The notes under the pieces were generated by a model. The model did not search any database. It was not told where the DNA came from and was given only the letters and a program-made list of their open reading frames with translations. From the NCBI RefSeq assembly GCF_018613675.1, contig NZ_JAGGPQ010000005.1, forward strand, positions 124,001 through 188,000: DNA of 64,000 nt. The letters run 5' to 3'. Shown here one piece after another: positions 44,764 through 54,163 of this stretch. The number at the start of each line of letters is the position of its first letter. The stretch's first letter is position 1. Source of the DNA: Arthrobacter sp. ISL-85 (lineage in GTDB: Bacteria; Actinomycetota; Actinomycetes; Actinomycetales; Micrococcaceae). A program made the position numbers and the translations under genes.

Positions 44764-46263
44764 GTGACTGTCACTGCACAGCCGGCCGTTACCGCCGAGC
44801 GCGAAACCCGGCTTTTGGCCTCCGTTCCCACCGGGCTGCTCATCAACGGTGAGTGGCGCGACGCCGCCTCTGGCAAGACGTTCGACGTCGAGGATCCCGC
44901 CACCGGGAAAGTGCTGCTGAGCATTGCCGACGCTGGCCCCGAGGACGGTGCTGCGGCCCTGGACGCTGCCGCGGCAGCCCAGGAGTCCTGGGCAAAGGTG
45001 CCCCCCCGGGAGCGCGGGGAAATCCTCCGCCGGGCCTTCGACCTGGTCACGGAACGGGCGGAAGACTTCGCCCTCCTGATGACCCTGGAAATGGGCAAGC
45101 CGCTGGCTGAAGCCCGTGGCGAAGTCACCTACGGGGCCGAGTTCCTGCGCTGGTTCTCCGAGGAAGCCGTACGTGCCTTTGGCCGCTACTCGGTTTCCCC
45201 GGACGGAAAATCCCGCCTCCTGGTCACCAAAAAGCCGGTGGGCCCCTGCCTGCTGATCACCCCGTGGAACTTCCCGCTGGCCATGGCCACGCGCAAGATC
45301 GCCCCGGCTGTCGCTGCCGGCTGCACCATGGTGCTGAAGTCGGCCAACCTCACGCCCCTGACGTCCCAGCTGTTCGCCGCCGTCATGCAGGAGGCCGGCC
45401 TGCCCGCCGGTGTCCTGAACGTCATCCCCACCTCCACGGCGGGTGCCACCACCGGACCCCTGATCAAGGATTCCCGTCTCCGCAAGCTGTCCTTCACCGG
45501 CTCCACTGAGGTGGGACGCCGCCTGCTGGCCGATGCTTCCGAAAACGTGCTGCGGACCTCAATGGAACTGGGCGGCAACGCTCCATTCCTGGTCTTCGAG
45601 GACGCAGACCTGGACGCCGCCGTCACCGGCGCGATGGCCGCCAAGCTCCGGAACATGGGCGAGGCCTGCACCGCTGCCAACCGGTTCATCGTCCACGAGT
45701 CCGTGGCCGGCGAATTCGCCGAGAAATTCGCCGCGAAGATGAAGGACATGACCACTGCCCGCGGCACCGAACCCGAGTCCAAGGTGGGTCCCTTGATCGA
45801 CGCCAAGAGCCGGGACAAGGTGCACGAGTTGGTGACCGACGCCGTCGCCGGCGGTGCCAAGGCAGTCCTGGGTGGCGGCCCGGTGGAGGGGCCGGGCTAC
45901 TTCTACCAGCCCACCATCCTGTCCGGCGTCTCCGAGGGGACCCGGATCCTGTCTGAGGAAATCTTCGGCCCCGTTGCCCCGATCATCACCTTCAGCAGCG
46001 AGGACGAGGCCGTCCGTCTGGCCAACAACACCGAATATGGCCTGGTGGCCTACGTCTTCACCAAGGACATCAACCGCGGTATCCGGATGGGCGAGCGCCT
46101 GGAAACCGGCATGCTCGGCCTGAACGCCGGAGTCATCTCCAACGCTGCCGCGCCTTTCGGCGGGGTGAAGCAGTCGGGCCTGGGCCGCGAAGGCGGCCTG
46201 GAAGGCATCGAGGAGTACCTCTACACGCAGTACATCGGCATCGCCGACCCCTACGCCGGCTAG
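44764..46263 (+). CDS. gabD: NAD(P)-dependent succinate-semialdehyde dehydrogenase
   Basis: A 499-residue aldehyde dehydrogenase oxidising succinate semialdehyde to succinate. The catalytic Glu268 is in MELGGNAPF and Cys302 in GEACTAANRF; the SFTGSTEVG loop and TPWNFPL cofactor site match GabD. Family assignment rests on overall similarity to SSADH, so another aldehyde substrate is possible. GTG 44764 has GAGGGAG upstream. No GABA transaminase lies nearby. A strong terminator follows. Confidence 0.92.
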   Translation: MTVTAQPAVTAERETRLLASVPTGLLINGEWRDAASGKTFDVEDPATGKVLLSIADAGPEDGAAALDAAAAAQESWAKVPPRERGEILRRAFDLVTERAEDFALLMTLEMGKPLAEARGEVTYGAEFLRWFSEEAVRAFGRYSVSPDGKSRLLVTKKPVGPCLLITPWNFPLAMATRKIAPAVAAGCTMVLKSANLTPLTSQLFAAVMQEAGLPAGVLNVIPTSTAGATTGPLIKDSRLRKLSFTGSTEVGRRLLADASENVLRTSMELGGNAPFLVFEDADLDAAVTGAMAAKLRNMGEACTAANRFIVHESVAGEFAEKFAAKMKDMTTARGTEPESKVGPLIDAKSRDKVHELVTDAVAGGAKAVLGGGPVEGPGYFYQPTILSGVSEGTRILSEEIFGPVAPIITFSSEDEAVRLANNTEYGLVAYVFTKDINRGIRMGERLETGMLGLNAGVISNAAAPFGGVKQSGLGREGGLEGIEEYLYTQYIGIADPYAG

Positions 46264-46283
46264 CCCCGGCGGTCCGTAAACCG

Positions 46284-46319
46284 CACGTGCCGGCCGGGAG
46301 CTTTCCCGGCCGGCACGTG
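46284..46319. terminator. Convergent terminator, gabD / transglutaminase
   Basis: Perfect 16-bp arms (46284-46299, 46304-46319) with loop GCTT between the two stops. Confidence 0.85.
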
Positions 46320-46324
46320 TGCAT

Positions 46325-48955
46325 TCAGCGCCCGCCGGCCCTGCCTCCGCCGTCGTCCGGAGCCGGCGTGAAGGGCCCTCCTGCCGCCGGCTGCACGGAT
46401 GCCCTCGAAGCCCCTGCTGTGGCACGCCCTTCCGAAGTTGGGCGCCTGGGCCCGAAGCGAGCACCGGCGCGCCCCTTTTGCCGGATGGCCCGGCCGGCGG
46501 CGCGGAACGGCGCCCCGATCAGCAGGCCCAGCCGCCGGGTGACCGACGGCGGGAGCCACGAAGCAGCCCACCGCCTGGCCAGGGGAGCATTGGCACGGAG
46601 GGACGCCTCGACGGTGGCAATTCCGGCGGGAATGTCCTGGACGGCCGGGTCGGCATGGACCGGCCCGCTGCCTTGGCCGGGTGCGCTGCCGTGGACCTGC
46701 CTGGGATGAAGGCCTCCAACGCGGAAACCTCCACCGCCCGGACGGCCGTACCTGTGGTGCTCAAAGGCTGAAGTGAGGGATGCCACGGCCCCGTGGGCGT
46801 CCTGGTCCATACCGTCGGGCTCGCCGAGCAGGGCACTGCGGAACCGGGCCGCGTAGGCCCTGGGCGTCTCGCTGTCCCCGGGCGGCAGCCCGTAATCGGT
46901 GCCCAGGTCCCTCAGCTCGCTCCAGGCCAGCGGCACGGCCAGGTCCGGACGCTTCGGGTGCAGCCGCCGTGACCGGGTGCCGGCGCGGACCAGGTGCGGG
47001 GCTGCGGCCAGGAGTGCCAGGCCCAGCGCTCCCGCTGTCCCTAGGAGCCAGGGCATGGGCTGGGCCCCGTCACCGGCGCTGCCGCCACCGGAACCGGGGA
47101 CGGCCTGCGCAGTTGCGCTGGGGGTGGTTGAGGGTACCGGGGCAGTATCGGGAATAAGCCCGTCGTTGTTGCCCAAGGACTCTGCAACCGATGGTGCTGA
47201 TGTCTCGGTGGCGTAGTCGGGGACCACCCCTCGGGAAGGTGTCGGTTCGAAGGGGACCCAGCCCAGGCCCTGGAAGTACAGTTCCGGCCAGGCGTGGGCG
47301 TCGCGGGCATCCGCCTCGTATTCCGGGAGGGTCCCCTGACCGGCCACTGTTACCGTGGCTCCGGTCAACCTGCCGGGGGCATAACCCACGGCGATCCTGC
47401 TGGGGATGCCTTCCAGCCGGGCCATTACAGCCATCGCGGAGGCGTAGTGGATGCAGTAGCCGCTCTTTTGCTGGAGGAAGTCGGCAAGGACGGAGAGCCC
47501 GTTGCCGTCGTAGCCGCCCTGCACAGGTGACTGCAGCGAGTATGTGAACTCGGACGACCGCAGGTACTTCTGGATGGCCAGGGCCTTCTGGTACGGCGTC
47601 CCCGCGCCTCCGGCCACGGTCTGTGCAGTGGATCTGACGATGTCCGGCACGTTGCCGGGGATCCTCGTGAAGAGGTCGGGGATGCCCCGTACCGGACCCG
47701 ATGACTGGGCAAGCAGGGCTGCAGAGAGCTTGGGCACCGCAGAGGTCACCAGGTATTCCTGCCGCCTGGTGGTGGTATCTGTACCTTTGATGCTCAGCGT
47801 GGCCGGGTCCCAGGTCCACTGGCCGCCCAGGCCATTGACCGTTTCGGGCGCATAGGGGACCGGCAGGTAGGGGCTGGTGAAGGAACCGGCGTCGATAGCG
47901 GTGACCAGGCGCACCTGCTCGTCGGTGAGGACGGGATAGCCGGGGTCGATCCGGCCATCCAGCGGCACCCTCGAGCCGGGTCGGTCGTCCGGGCCCCAGG
48001 AATCGCCGTCGAAATTGTCCACCGTCACCGAGCGCAGGTAGAGGGGTGCGGGTGAGTTCGTGGCATACGTGATCCTGCCGCTTCCATCAGGCGTGCGCAA
48101 ACTGTTGCCCAGCGTGATCATCGGGTTGAGGCCGGTGGAGGCGCCCCACGGATTAAGCCTCGAACCTTGCGGGAACGTGCCGCTGTCGAATCCGGGAATG
48201 GCCAGGGGGAGCACCAGGGTGGCTGCCAGGGCCACGGCGCCGGTCAGCACCGCCCGCCGCATCAATCCCGGGCTGCGGGCAGAGCCGCCCTGCAGCCTGC
48301 CGTCCGGGGCAAACCATTGGCTGCAGGCGAGGATCAGCAGGTAGCCGGCCGCGGTGCCAACAAAACTCCATACCCCCACGCTCTGCGGTTTGATCATGGC
48401 GGGGACCACCAGCAGTGCCAGCAGTCCCGTCCCGGAGGCGGCCGGCATGCCCAGGGGCACCGCGAGCGCATCCACAAGAATGACCGCCAGCCCGAGCACG
48501 GCGCAGACCACCATGACGATGCCGGTGTTGGGCGCCACAGGGGCTGTCTCCGCCAGGACGGTCTCGCTGGCGCGCTGGATCAACCGGTCGAGGTCAGGCA
48601 GTGTAGCGCCGGTCGGAACGACCCAAAGGAAGCTGGAACTGCGGAAGAACGTCAACGTCAGGACGCCGACCAGTGCCACGAACCCGCCGGCAGTGACCAG
48701 CAACGGCTGGGCTCGGACGGAACGGAGCGCCGCCAGGGTGAAACCCACCACCAGCACGGTGGTCATCGCCGCCCAATACCAGTTCCAGCCCCGGAGGACA
48801 CCGTTCAGGGACAGGGCTGCCCCACAGACCGCCAGTGAGATTGCTGCCGCTATCGCCCAGGGATAGGCGCCCGGGCCCGTGCGTCCCGCGGGCATTCCCG
48901 GGCCGCCCAGGGCCTGGTGCCCGGCATTCGTTGGCCGGGCCGGTGCGATCGTCAT
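46325..48955 (-). CDS. Transglutaminase-like membrane protein (DUF3488 plus transglutaminase core)
   Basis: An 876-residue protein: about seven membrane helices, an outside transglutaminase-like domain, another helix, and a 200-residue cytoplasmic tail. The Cys-His-Asp triad is suggested by SGYCIHYASAMAVMARLEG and DAHAWPELYF. In related operons these proteins are thought to act with MoxR ATPase and DUF58 on secreted or surface proteins; exact activity (cross-linking or proteolysis) is unknown. Its ATG at 48955 overlaps the DUF58 stop (ATGA). The tail is Gly/Arg/Ala-rich. Confidence 0.9.
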   Translation of the reverse strand: MTIAPARPTNAGHQALGGPGMPAGRTGPGAYPWAIAAAISLAVCGAALSLNGVLRGWNWYWAAMTTVLVVGFTLAALRSVRAQPLLVTAGGFVALVGVLTLTFFRSSSFLWVVPTGATLPDLDRLIQRASETVLAETAPVAPNTGIVMVVCAVLGLAVILVDALAVPLGMPAASGTGLLALLVVPAMIKPQSVGVWSFVGTAAGYLLILACSQWFAPDGRLQGGSARSPGLMRRAVLTGAVALAATLVLPLAIPGFDSGTFPQGSRLNPWGASTGLNPMITLGNSLRTPDGSGRITYATNSPAPLYLRSVTVDNFDGDSWGPDDRPGSRVPLDGRIDPGYPVLTDEQVRLVTAIDAGSFTSPYLPVPYAPETVNGLGGQWTWDPATLSIKGTDTTTRRQEYLVTSAVPKLSAALLAQSSGPVRGIPDLFTRIPGNVPDIVRSTAQTVAGGAGTPYQKALAIQKYLRSSEFTYSLQSPVQGGYDGNGLSVLADFLQQKSGYCIHYASAMAVMARLEGIPSRIAVGYAPGRLTGATVTVAGQGTLPEYEADARDAHAWPELYFQGLGWVPFEPTPSRGVVPDYATETSAPSVAESLGNNDGLIPDTAPVPSTTPSATAQAVPGSGGGSAGDGAQPMPWLLGTAGALGLALLAAAPHLVRAGTRSRRLHPKRPDLAVPLAWSELRDLGTDYGLPPGDSETPRAYAARFRSALLGEPDGMDQDAHGAVASLTSAFEHHRYGRPGGGGFRVGGLHPRQVHGSAPGQGSGPVHADPAVQDIPAGIATVEASLRANAPLARRWAASWLPPSVTRRLGLLIGAPFRAAGRAIRQKGRAGARFGPRRPTSEGRATAGASRASVQPAAGGPFTPAPDDGGGRAGGR

Positions 48956-50418
48956 TTGGCCACCCCCGCTCCCCGGCGGACCTCCAATGCCGGCGCCGCC
49001 GGCAGGGCGGGGTCCTGGTCGAACTGGCCCCACGCAGCAGCAAGCCGTGTCTTCGGCGCCGCAGCCACCGCCCGCCAGCCGCCCTGCCGCAGCACTTCGA
49101 GGACATCCTGGAACTCCGCGGGCCGTTCCACCGCCAGGAGGGCGAACGCATCGGTGCCGTACGCGGCAGCCGGTCCCAGGGCGACTGCCTCCTCCCTGGT
49201 AATCCGGCCCAGCACGGCGATCAGCGGCCCACGCATCCGGTGCGCGGACAACTTGTCCATCAAGTGGTCATCAAAGGCCGGCGGCCCTTGGTCGTTGCCC
49301 GCATGGCTTCGCGCCGCCGGAGCGCCCCGGCGCTCGGTGTTCCTGCCGGCCATGTCGAGGAGCATGCCGTCCCGCCGCGGGTGGAGCGACCCGGAGAGGT
49401 GGATTGCGGCAAGGCTTTCGGCAACCGACTGCAGGCCGGATGGGCCGCTGAACTCCTCCGCCGCCGGTTCCGGGGAGGAGGGCGAGTGAAGGAACGCGGG
49501 GTCGCCACCGGTATCCAGCAGTCGAAGGCTGTAGTTGCGCTCAGCCAGGTGGGCGCTGGCGGACATGGCGGCAACGACGGCCCACTCGAAAGTGTCGCTG
49601 GTCGCCGGCGCGTGCCCATCGTGGCCTGGCAGCCCCGGCATGGATGTTCCGGGGCCGCCTGCAAACGCGCCGGAACGGTGGTCCAGGATGATGCTCGCCT
49701 CCGGCGTGGTGACCGATTCCTCCTGCCGGACCATCAGGGCTCCATGCCTTGCCGTGGCGGCCCAGTGGACCCTCCGCATCGGGTCTCCGTGGCGGTATTC
49801 ACGGGTCATCACGTCGTCGTCGCTGGGGTTCGCCCGCACGCGGGTTGCGGTGACGCCGTCATTGCCCCGCGCGCCGGCCAGTCCGGCGGCCGGCAGGACG
49901 ACGGCGGCAGGCGTCACGGTGAGGACGTCGCCGTCGTCAATGGCCTGCCGGTGCAGCGAGAGACCGAAGGGGTCGGTGAACTCGGCCGTCACCGGCCCAA
50001 TCCTGAACTGCCCGCGGTACCTGGAGGTGAGGTGGTATTCGTAGCGGCTGGTGCCGCCGCTGGCGGAACGGGATGGGAACCGGAAGGCAGGTGCCTCGCC
50101 GAATTGCGCCGGCAGGCGCTCCTCCATCACCACGCGCCCGCTGCCCGGGCCGGTCCTGGCCACCGCAAGGTACACCGCGGCCGTGGCGGAGGTTTCCACG
50201 GGAGAGGGGTTGAATTCGCGGTAGACCCGGAACCGTGGTTTGACCAGCCGGATGCCGGCAAGTGAGACGAGCGGAAGCAGCAGCAGCAGCAGGGCCAGCG
50301 TCAAAAGATCACGGCGCCCCATGACCTGGGCCGCGGCCAGCGTGAAGGCGCCGGCTGCCAGCATGCCCCATCCGCGCCTGGTGAACAGGTGCCGTGGAAG
50401 CTTGTCCAGGAGCGCCAT
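48952..50418 (-). CDS. DUF58 domain-containing membrane protein
   Basis: A 488-residue protein with two adjacent membrane helices (about 17-55), then an immunoglobulin-like and a VWA-like region. The DUF58 core is visible as REYRHGDPMRRVHWAATARHGALMVRQEE (quoted in part: EYRHGDPMRRVHW). DUF58 proteins pair with MoxR AAA ATPases in complex assembly, function unresolved. The ATG is 9 nt after the moxR stop, and its stop overlaps the transglutaminase start, forming a tight three-gene operon. Confidence 0.92.
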   Translation of the reverse strand: MALLDKLPRHLFTRRGWGMLAAGAFTLAAAQVMGRRDLLTLALLLLLLPLVSLAGIRLVKPRFRVYREFNPSPVETSATAAVYLAVARTGPGSGRVVMEERLPAQFGEAPAFRFPSRSASGGTSRYEYHLTSRYRGQFRIGPVTAEFTDPFGLSLHRQAIDDGDVLTVTPAAVVLPAAGLAGARGNDGVTATRVRANPSDDDVMTREYRHGDPMRRVHWAATARHGALMVRQEESVTTPEASIILDHRSGAFAGGPGTSMPGLPGHDGHAPATSDTFEWAVVAAMSASAHLAERNYSLRLLDTGGDPAFLHSPSSPEPAAEEFSGPSGLQSVAESLAAIHLSGSLHPRRDGMLLDMAGRNTERRGAPAARSHAGNDQGPPAFDDHLMDKLSAHRMRGPLIAVLGRITREEAVALGPAAAYGTDAFALLAVERPAEFQDVLEVLRQGGWRAVAAAPKTRLAAAWGQFDQDPALPAAPALEVRRGAGVAK

Positions 50419-50427
50419 GGTTCGCGC

Positions 50428-51528
50428 CTAGCGGTTCCTGCTGCCGGCGGCGGCCGCTGCCGGGGTGGGGTGCCCGGGAGCCGCCTGCGGCACGGGCAGC
50501 CGGGACAGGATGCCGTGCAGGACGCTGTGCGGGGTCTCCCCGGCGCCGGCAGCCTTCCGGTCAAGGATGATCCGGTGCGCCAGGACGGCTTCGGCCACAT
50601 CACCCACGTCATCCGGAAGGACGAAATCGCGCCCGTCCAGGGCCGCCGTGGCCTTGGCGGCGCGCAGCAGCTGCAGCAGGGACCGGGGGCTGGCGCCCAG
50701 CCGCAGCAGCGGACTTTCCCTCGTGGCCCTGCCCAGTGACACCGTGTATTCCTTCACGGGACCTGAGACGTAGACCTGCTGGACGGTGGCAATCATGCCG
50801 GCGACATCGGCGGCGGTCACCACCGGGGAGACGTTTGCCAGCGGTGAGACCGCCTGGTGGGTCTCGAGCATCTCGATCTCGGCATCCTTGTCCGGGTAGC
50901 CCATGGAAATCCGGGCCATGAAGCGGTCCCGCTGCGCCTCCGGCAGGGGATACGTCCCCTCCATTTCGATCGGGTTCTGGGTGGCCACCACCATGAACGG
51001 CTCATCGAGCTTGTAGGACGTGCCGTCCACCGTGACCTGGTGCTCCTCCATGCATTCCAGGAGGGCCGACTGGGTCTTGGCCGACGCACGGTTGATCTCA
51101 TCTCCGATGACGATGTTGGCGAAGACTGCGCCGGGCCGGAATTCGAAAAGCCTTGATGCCTGGTTGTAGATGGACACCCCTGTCACGTCAGAGGGCAGCA
51201 GGTCCGGGGTGAACTGGATGCGGTTGACGGTGCAGTCAATGGTCCGCGCGAGGGTTTTCGCCAACAGGGTTTTTCCGACGCCGGGCACGTCCTCCACCAG
51301 CAGGTGGCCCTGCGCCAGGAGGACGGTGAGCGCCAGCTTGGCGGCATCGGACTTGCCGTCGATGACGGTATTGACTGTGGTGAGGATGCGCTGGGCCGCA
51401 GCGTGGAAGGCATCGGAATCCATCGCCGCCGGCCGGTGGCCGTTCAGCTGGCTGACGGAATCGGCGACGCCGGCCAGGTTGAGGTTCGGTGCGCTTCCGT
51501 TGTCGGCAATGCGTCGGTGGGGTTCCAT
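50428..51528 (-). CDS. MoxR family AAA+ ATPase
   Basis: A 366-residue AAA+ chaperone-like ATPase. Walker A is GVGKTLLAK, Walker B IGDEINRA, sensor-1 VATQNP followed by PLPEAQRDRF, all standard for MoxR. It is thought to remodel or insert cofactors into VWA/DUF58 partners. ATG 51528 has AAAGG about 7 nt upstream; an open frame extends 90 codons further without similarity and would overlap the tatD promoter. First gene of the moxR-DUF58-transglutaminase operon. Confidence 0.94.
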   Translation of the reverse strand: MEPHRRIADNGSAPNLNLAGVADSVSQLNGHRPAAMDSDAFHAAAQRILTTVNTVIDGKSDAAKLALTVLLAQGHLLVEDVPGVGKTLLAKTLARTIDCTVNRIQFTPDLLPSDVTGVSIYNQASRLFEFRPGAVFANIVIGDEINRASAKTQSALLECMEEHQVTVDGTSYKLDEPFMVVATQNPIEMEGTYPLPEAQRDRFMARISMGYPDKDAEIEMLETHQAVSPLANVSPVVTAADVAGMIATVQQVYVSGPVKEYTVSLGRATRESPLLRLGASPRSLLQLLRAAKATAALDGRDFVLPDDVGDVAEAVLAHRIILDRKAAGAGETPHSVLHGILSRLPVPQAAPGHPTPAAAAAGSRNR

Positions 51529-51680
51529 CGGCAACCTTTCAGCCCGGTTCTCACCTGGACGTGACAGCAAGCCTGCCTTCGCCCCTCGGTGGGCGTGCGC
51601 GTGTGTTCGTTCCAGACTACTAACACAACTGCCGTGCCTGACAGAGAGTTCCGGGCAAATATGCGGGAGTCTTCGGCCGC

Positions 51681-51686
51681 TAGGCT
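51681..51686 (+). promoter_or_regulatory. -10 box of leaderless tatD promoter
   Basis: TAGGCT, 6 nt before the ATG at 51693. Confidence 0.6.
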
Positions 51687-51692
51687 GGTCGG

Positions 51693-52598
51693 ATGTGCAA
51701 TTCGTCGATTCCCGCTGCCTACCGGGTGCCTGCCACTGAGGGGACTCCGGGTCCGGAGGCCGCGCGCCGGAGGGATTTCCCGCCGGCCCCGGAGCCATTG
51801 CCGGTCCCCGTCATGGACAACCACACCCACCTGGACTTCCCGGAAGGCGCAGGACCCGTGGGGATCAAGGCTGCGCTCGATGCGGCAGCAGCCGTCGGCG
51901 TACAGGGGGCGGTGCAGGTGGGCTGCGACCTCGAGTCCTCGCGGTTCACGGTTGAAGCGGTGGACCAGGACGAGCGGCTCCTGGGAGCGGTAGCCCTGCA
52001 TCCCAACGATGCTCCGCACTATGCCGCCAAGGGGGAACTCGAGGCTGCACTTGCCGAAATCGAGCGCCTGGCCTCGCATCCCCGCATCCGCGCCATCGGC
52101 GAAACCGGCCTGGACTTCTACCGCACCGAAGGCGAGGGGCTGCGCCACCAGGAGTACTCCTTCCGGCGCCACATCGACATCGCCAAGCGCCTGGACCTCA
52201 CCCTGCAGATCCATGACCGGGACGCGCACAGCGACGTGGTCCGGGTGCTCCGGGAAGAAGGTGCACCGGAAAGGGTGGTGTTCCATTGCTTCTCCGGCGA
52301 CGAGGACCTGGCTGCGACGTGTAACAACCAAGGCTGGTGGATGTCCTTTGCCGGCACCCTGACGTTCAAGAACGCCGCCAACCTCCGGGGCGCCCTGTCC
52401 ATAGCGGACCGCCAGCTCATCATGGTGGAAACGGACGCTCCCTTCCTGACCCCGCACCCGCACAGGGGGCGCCCGAACGCGAGTTACATGGTCCCCTACA
52501 CGGTCCGGGCCATGGCAGAATTGACAGGCTCCGATCTCGCCGGCCTGTGCACCGCCATTGGCGAAAATACCGTGCGGGCGTACGGATCCTGGACGTGA
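51693..52598 (+). CDS. tatD: TatD family metal-dependent deoxyribonuclease
   Basis: A 301-residue TIM-barrel hydrolase. Metal ligands are visible: His44 and His46 in NHTHLDF, the Glu in IGETGLDFY, His in QIHDRD, His in HCFSG and Asp in ETDAPF. TatD acts as a 3'-5' DNA exonuclease in repair; despite the name it is not part of twin-arginine export. A 40-residue N-terminal extension precedes the barrel. The order tatD-rpfB-ksgA-ispE matches Rv1008-Rv1011 of M. tuberculosis. The metG gene usually upstream is replaced here by the divergent moxR operon. Confidence 0.95.
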   Translation: MCNSSIPAAYRVPATEGTPGPEAARRRDFPPAPEPLPVPVMDNHTHLDFPEGAGPVGIKAALDAAAAVGVQGAVQVGCDLESSRFTVEAVDQDERLLGAVALHPNDAPHYAAKGELEAALAEIERLASHPRIRAIGETGLDFYRTEGEGLRHQEYSFRRHIDIAKRLDLTLQIHDRDAHSDVVRVLREEGAPERVVFHCFSGDEDLAATCNNQGWWMSFAGTLTFKNAANLRGALSIADRQLIMVETDAPFLTPHPHRGRPNASYMVPYTVRAMAELTGSDLAGLCTAIGENTVRAYGSWT

Positions 52599-52659
52599 CC
52601 CGCACGCCTCCTCTACCACTCCGATATATACCTGGTATGCAAAAATGTTGGCCGCTTTA

Positions 52660-52832
52660 TAACGCTACGGTTACAGTGGAAAACTATTAGCCGGGGTCGG
52701 GGAAGGCCAGCGGGTAATTTCACTCCTTTCGCGGCCGGCCCGGCCTGTTCATTCGGACAGCCATGGTGCTCCGCGGAGTGTGGCGGCGCATCGGTGCCCG
52801 GATCCTTATTTGAGGTTACTCCGGGCATTTTT
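52660..52832 (+). ncRNA. Candidate c-di-AMP (ydaO-like) riboswitch and terminator in rpfB leader
   Basis: The 280-nt leader has blocks reminiscent of the ydaO/yuaA element: GGGGAA at 52699-52704, CCAGCGGGTAAT at 52707-52718 and CGGACAGC at 52754-52761. It is followed by a perfect 8-bp stem TGCCCGGA (52795-52802)/TCCGGGCA (52820-52827) and TTTTT (52828-52832), an intrinsic terminator. A second TGCCCGGA at 52848-52855 can pair with the same right arm. Known actinobacterial ydaO riboswitches control rpf genes. The aptamer match is from memory and not verified; the terminator is directly visible. Confidence 0.45.
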
Positions 52833-52878
52833 CTGCGCGTTTCCCCGTGCCCGGATGGACCGAGAGTTACGGGCAATC

Positions 52879-54051
52879 GTGATCAAGTTCTTCACATCGG
52901 ACGGCAAGTTCAGCTTTATTAAGGTTGGCGCCCAGCTGTTGGTGCTCTGCGGCCTGGTCGCGGGCCTCGTAGCCTTCGTGGGCAATAACAAAACAATCAC
53001 GCTCAACGTGGACGGCAAAGCATCGTCCGTGCAGTCCTTTGGTGGAACAGTGGCACAGGTGGTCAAGAGCGCCAACCTGGAACTGAAGCCCAGCGACCGG
53101 GTTTCGCCTTCCCTTGACGCAACCGTCCAGGACGGGACCGTTATCAACATCAACCAGGCCAAGGAAGTCAAGGTCAGCCTGGATGGGGCGGAAAAGACGG
53201 TCAACACCACGGCGCAGGACGTTGAAGACCTGGTAACTGAACTCGGCGTGGCCAGTGCCTCGTCCGTTTCGGCGCCCAAGGATGCCACCCTTTCGCTGGC
53301 CGGTTCCTACGTCTCCATCTCCACGCCCAAGACCGTCAGCATCGTCGCCGACGGCAAGGTGAACACCGCCACCACCACCGCCCCCACCGTCGGAAAGGTC
53401 CTTGAGGACTCCGGCGTGGCCCTCGGCGCCAATGACCGAACCTCGCAGCCGGCCAACGCCAACGTGGTGAACAACATGGTCATCAAGGTTTCCCGGGTGG
53501 ACACCGGTCAGACCGCGGTCACCAGCGAAGACGTACCCTTCGACACTGTCACCGCCGAAAGCGCCGACATGCTCAAGGGTGAGAAGCAGGTGACCCAGGC
53601 CGGAGCAGCCGGAAAGATTGAGCGCACCTTTAAGCTGGTGCTCGTGGACGGCCGGGAAGCTTCCCGCACCCTGGTCTCGGAAAACGTCGCTGTCCAGCCG
53701 GTCACCGAAAAGGTCACCGTGGGCACCAAGGCCAAGCCGGCACCCCAGGCCGCACCCGCGCCTGCTGCGGCAGCCGCCAACACCGGCGCGGCAGCTCCCG
53801 CCGTGATGAACGAAGCCATGTGGGACAAGATCGCCCAGTGCGAATCCACCGGTAACTGGAGCATCAACAGCGGCAACGGCTACTACGGCGGCCTCCAGTT
53901 CGACATCCGCACCTGGATCGGCGCCGGCGGTGGCGCCTATGCCCCGAACGCCAGCCTGGCCACCAAGGCGCAGCAGATCGACATCGCCAACCGCATTTAT
54001 GCTCAGCGCGGCCTGTCGCCCTGGGGCTGCGGCTGGGCAGCAGGCAGCTGA
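52879..54051 (+). CDS. rpfB: Resuscitation-promoting factor RpfB
   Basis: A secreted, membrane-anchored muralytic enzyme (390 residues). After an anchor helix (about 16-35) come three DUF348 repeats (about 40-205), a G5 domain (about 205-285), an Ala/Pro linker, and the lysozyme-like Rpf domain. The catalytic Glu is in AQCESTGNW, and the Cys pair (AQCES and WGCGW) forms the family disulfide. It helps dormant or slow cells resume growth by cleaving peptidoglycan. GTG 52879 begins the conserved protein; ATG 52855 would add eight residues and lies within the leader hairpin. No strong ribosome site precedes either. Confidence 0.95.
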   Translation: MIKFFTSDGKFSFIKVGAQLLVLCGLVAGLVAFVGNNKTITLNVDGKASSVQSFGGTVAQVVKSANLELKPSDRVSPSLDATVQDGTVININQAKEVKVSLDGAEKTVNTTAQDVEDLVTELGVASASSVSAPKDATLSLAGSYVSISTPKTVSIVADGKVNTATTTAPTVGKVLEDSGVALGANDRTSQPANANVVNNMVIKVSRVDTGQTAVTSEDVPFDTVTAESADMLKGEKQVTQAGAAGKIERTFKLVLVDGREASRTLVSENVAVQPVTEKVTVGTKAKPAPQAAPAPAAAAANTGAAAPAVMNEAMWDKIAQCESTGNWSINSGNGYYGGLQFDIRTWIGAGGGAYAPNASLATKAQQIDIANRIYAQRGLSPWGCGWAAGS

Positions 54052-54074
54052 TCCGCCGGACGCAAACGCGCAGG

Positions 54075-54122
54075 TAACGGCTGTGGCCGGCCCCAGGTAC
54101 CTGGGGCCGGCCACAGCCGTTA
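54075..54122. terminator. 48-bp perfect palindrome after rpfB
   Basis: Two perfect 24-bp arms meeting at 54098/54099 with no spacer, 24 nt past the rpfB stop and 30 nt before the ksgA -10 box. Most likely the rpfB terminator; the right arm is followed by AAAACGG, so it lacks a T run. Confidence 0.75.
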
Positions 54123-54151
54123 AAACGGCAGGGCCAATATGCGGCGGGGGA

Positions 54152-54157
54152 TAGGAT
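54152..54157 (+). promoter_or_regulatory. -10 box of leaderless ksgA promoter
   Basis: TAGGAT, 6 nt before GTG 54164. Confidence 0.6.
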
Positions 54158-54163
54158 ACCTAG

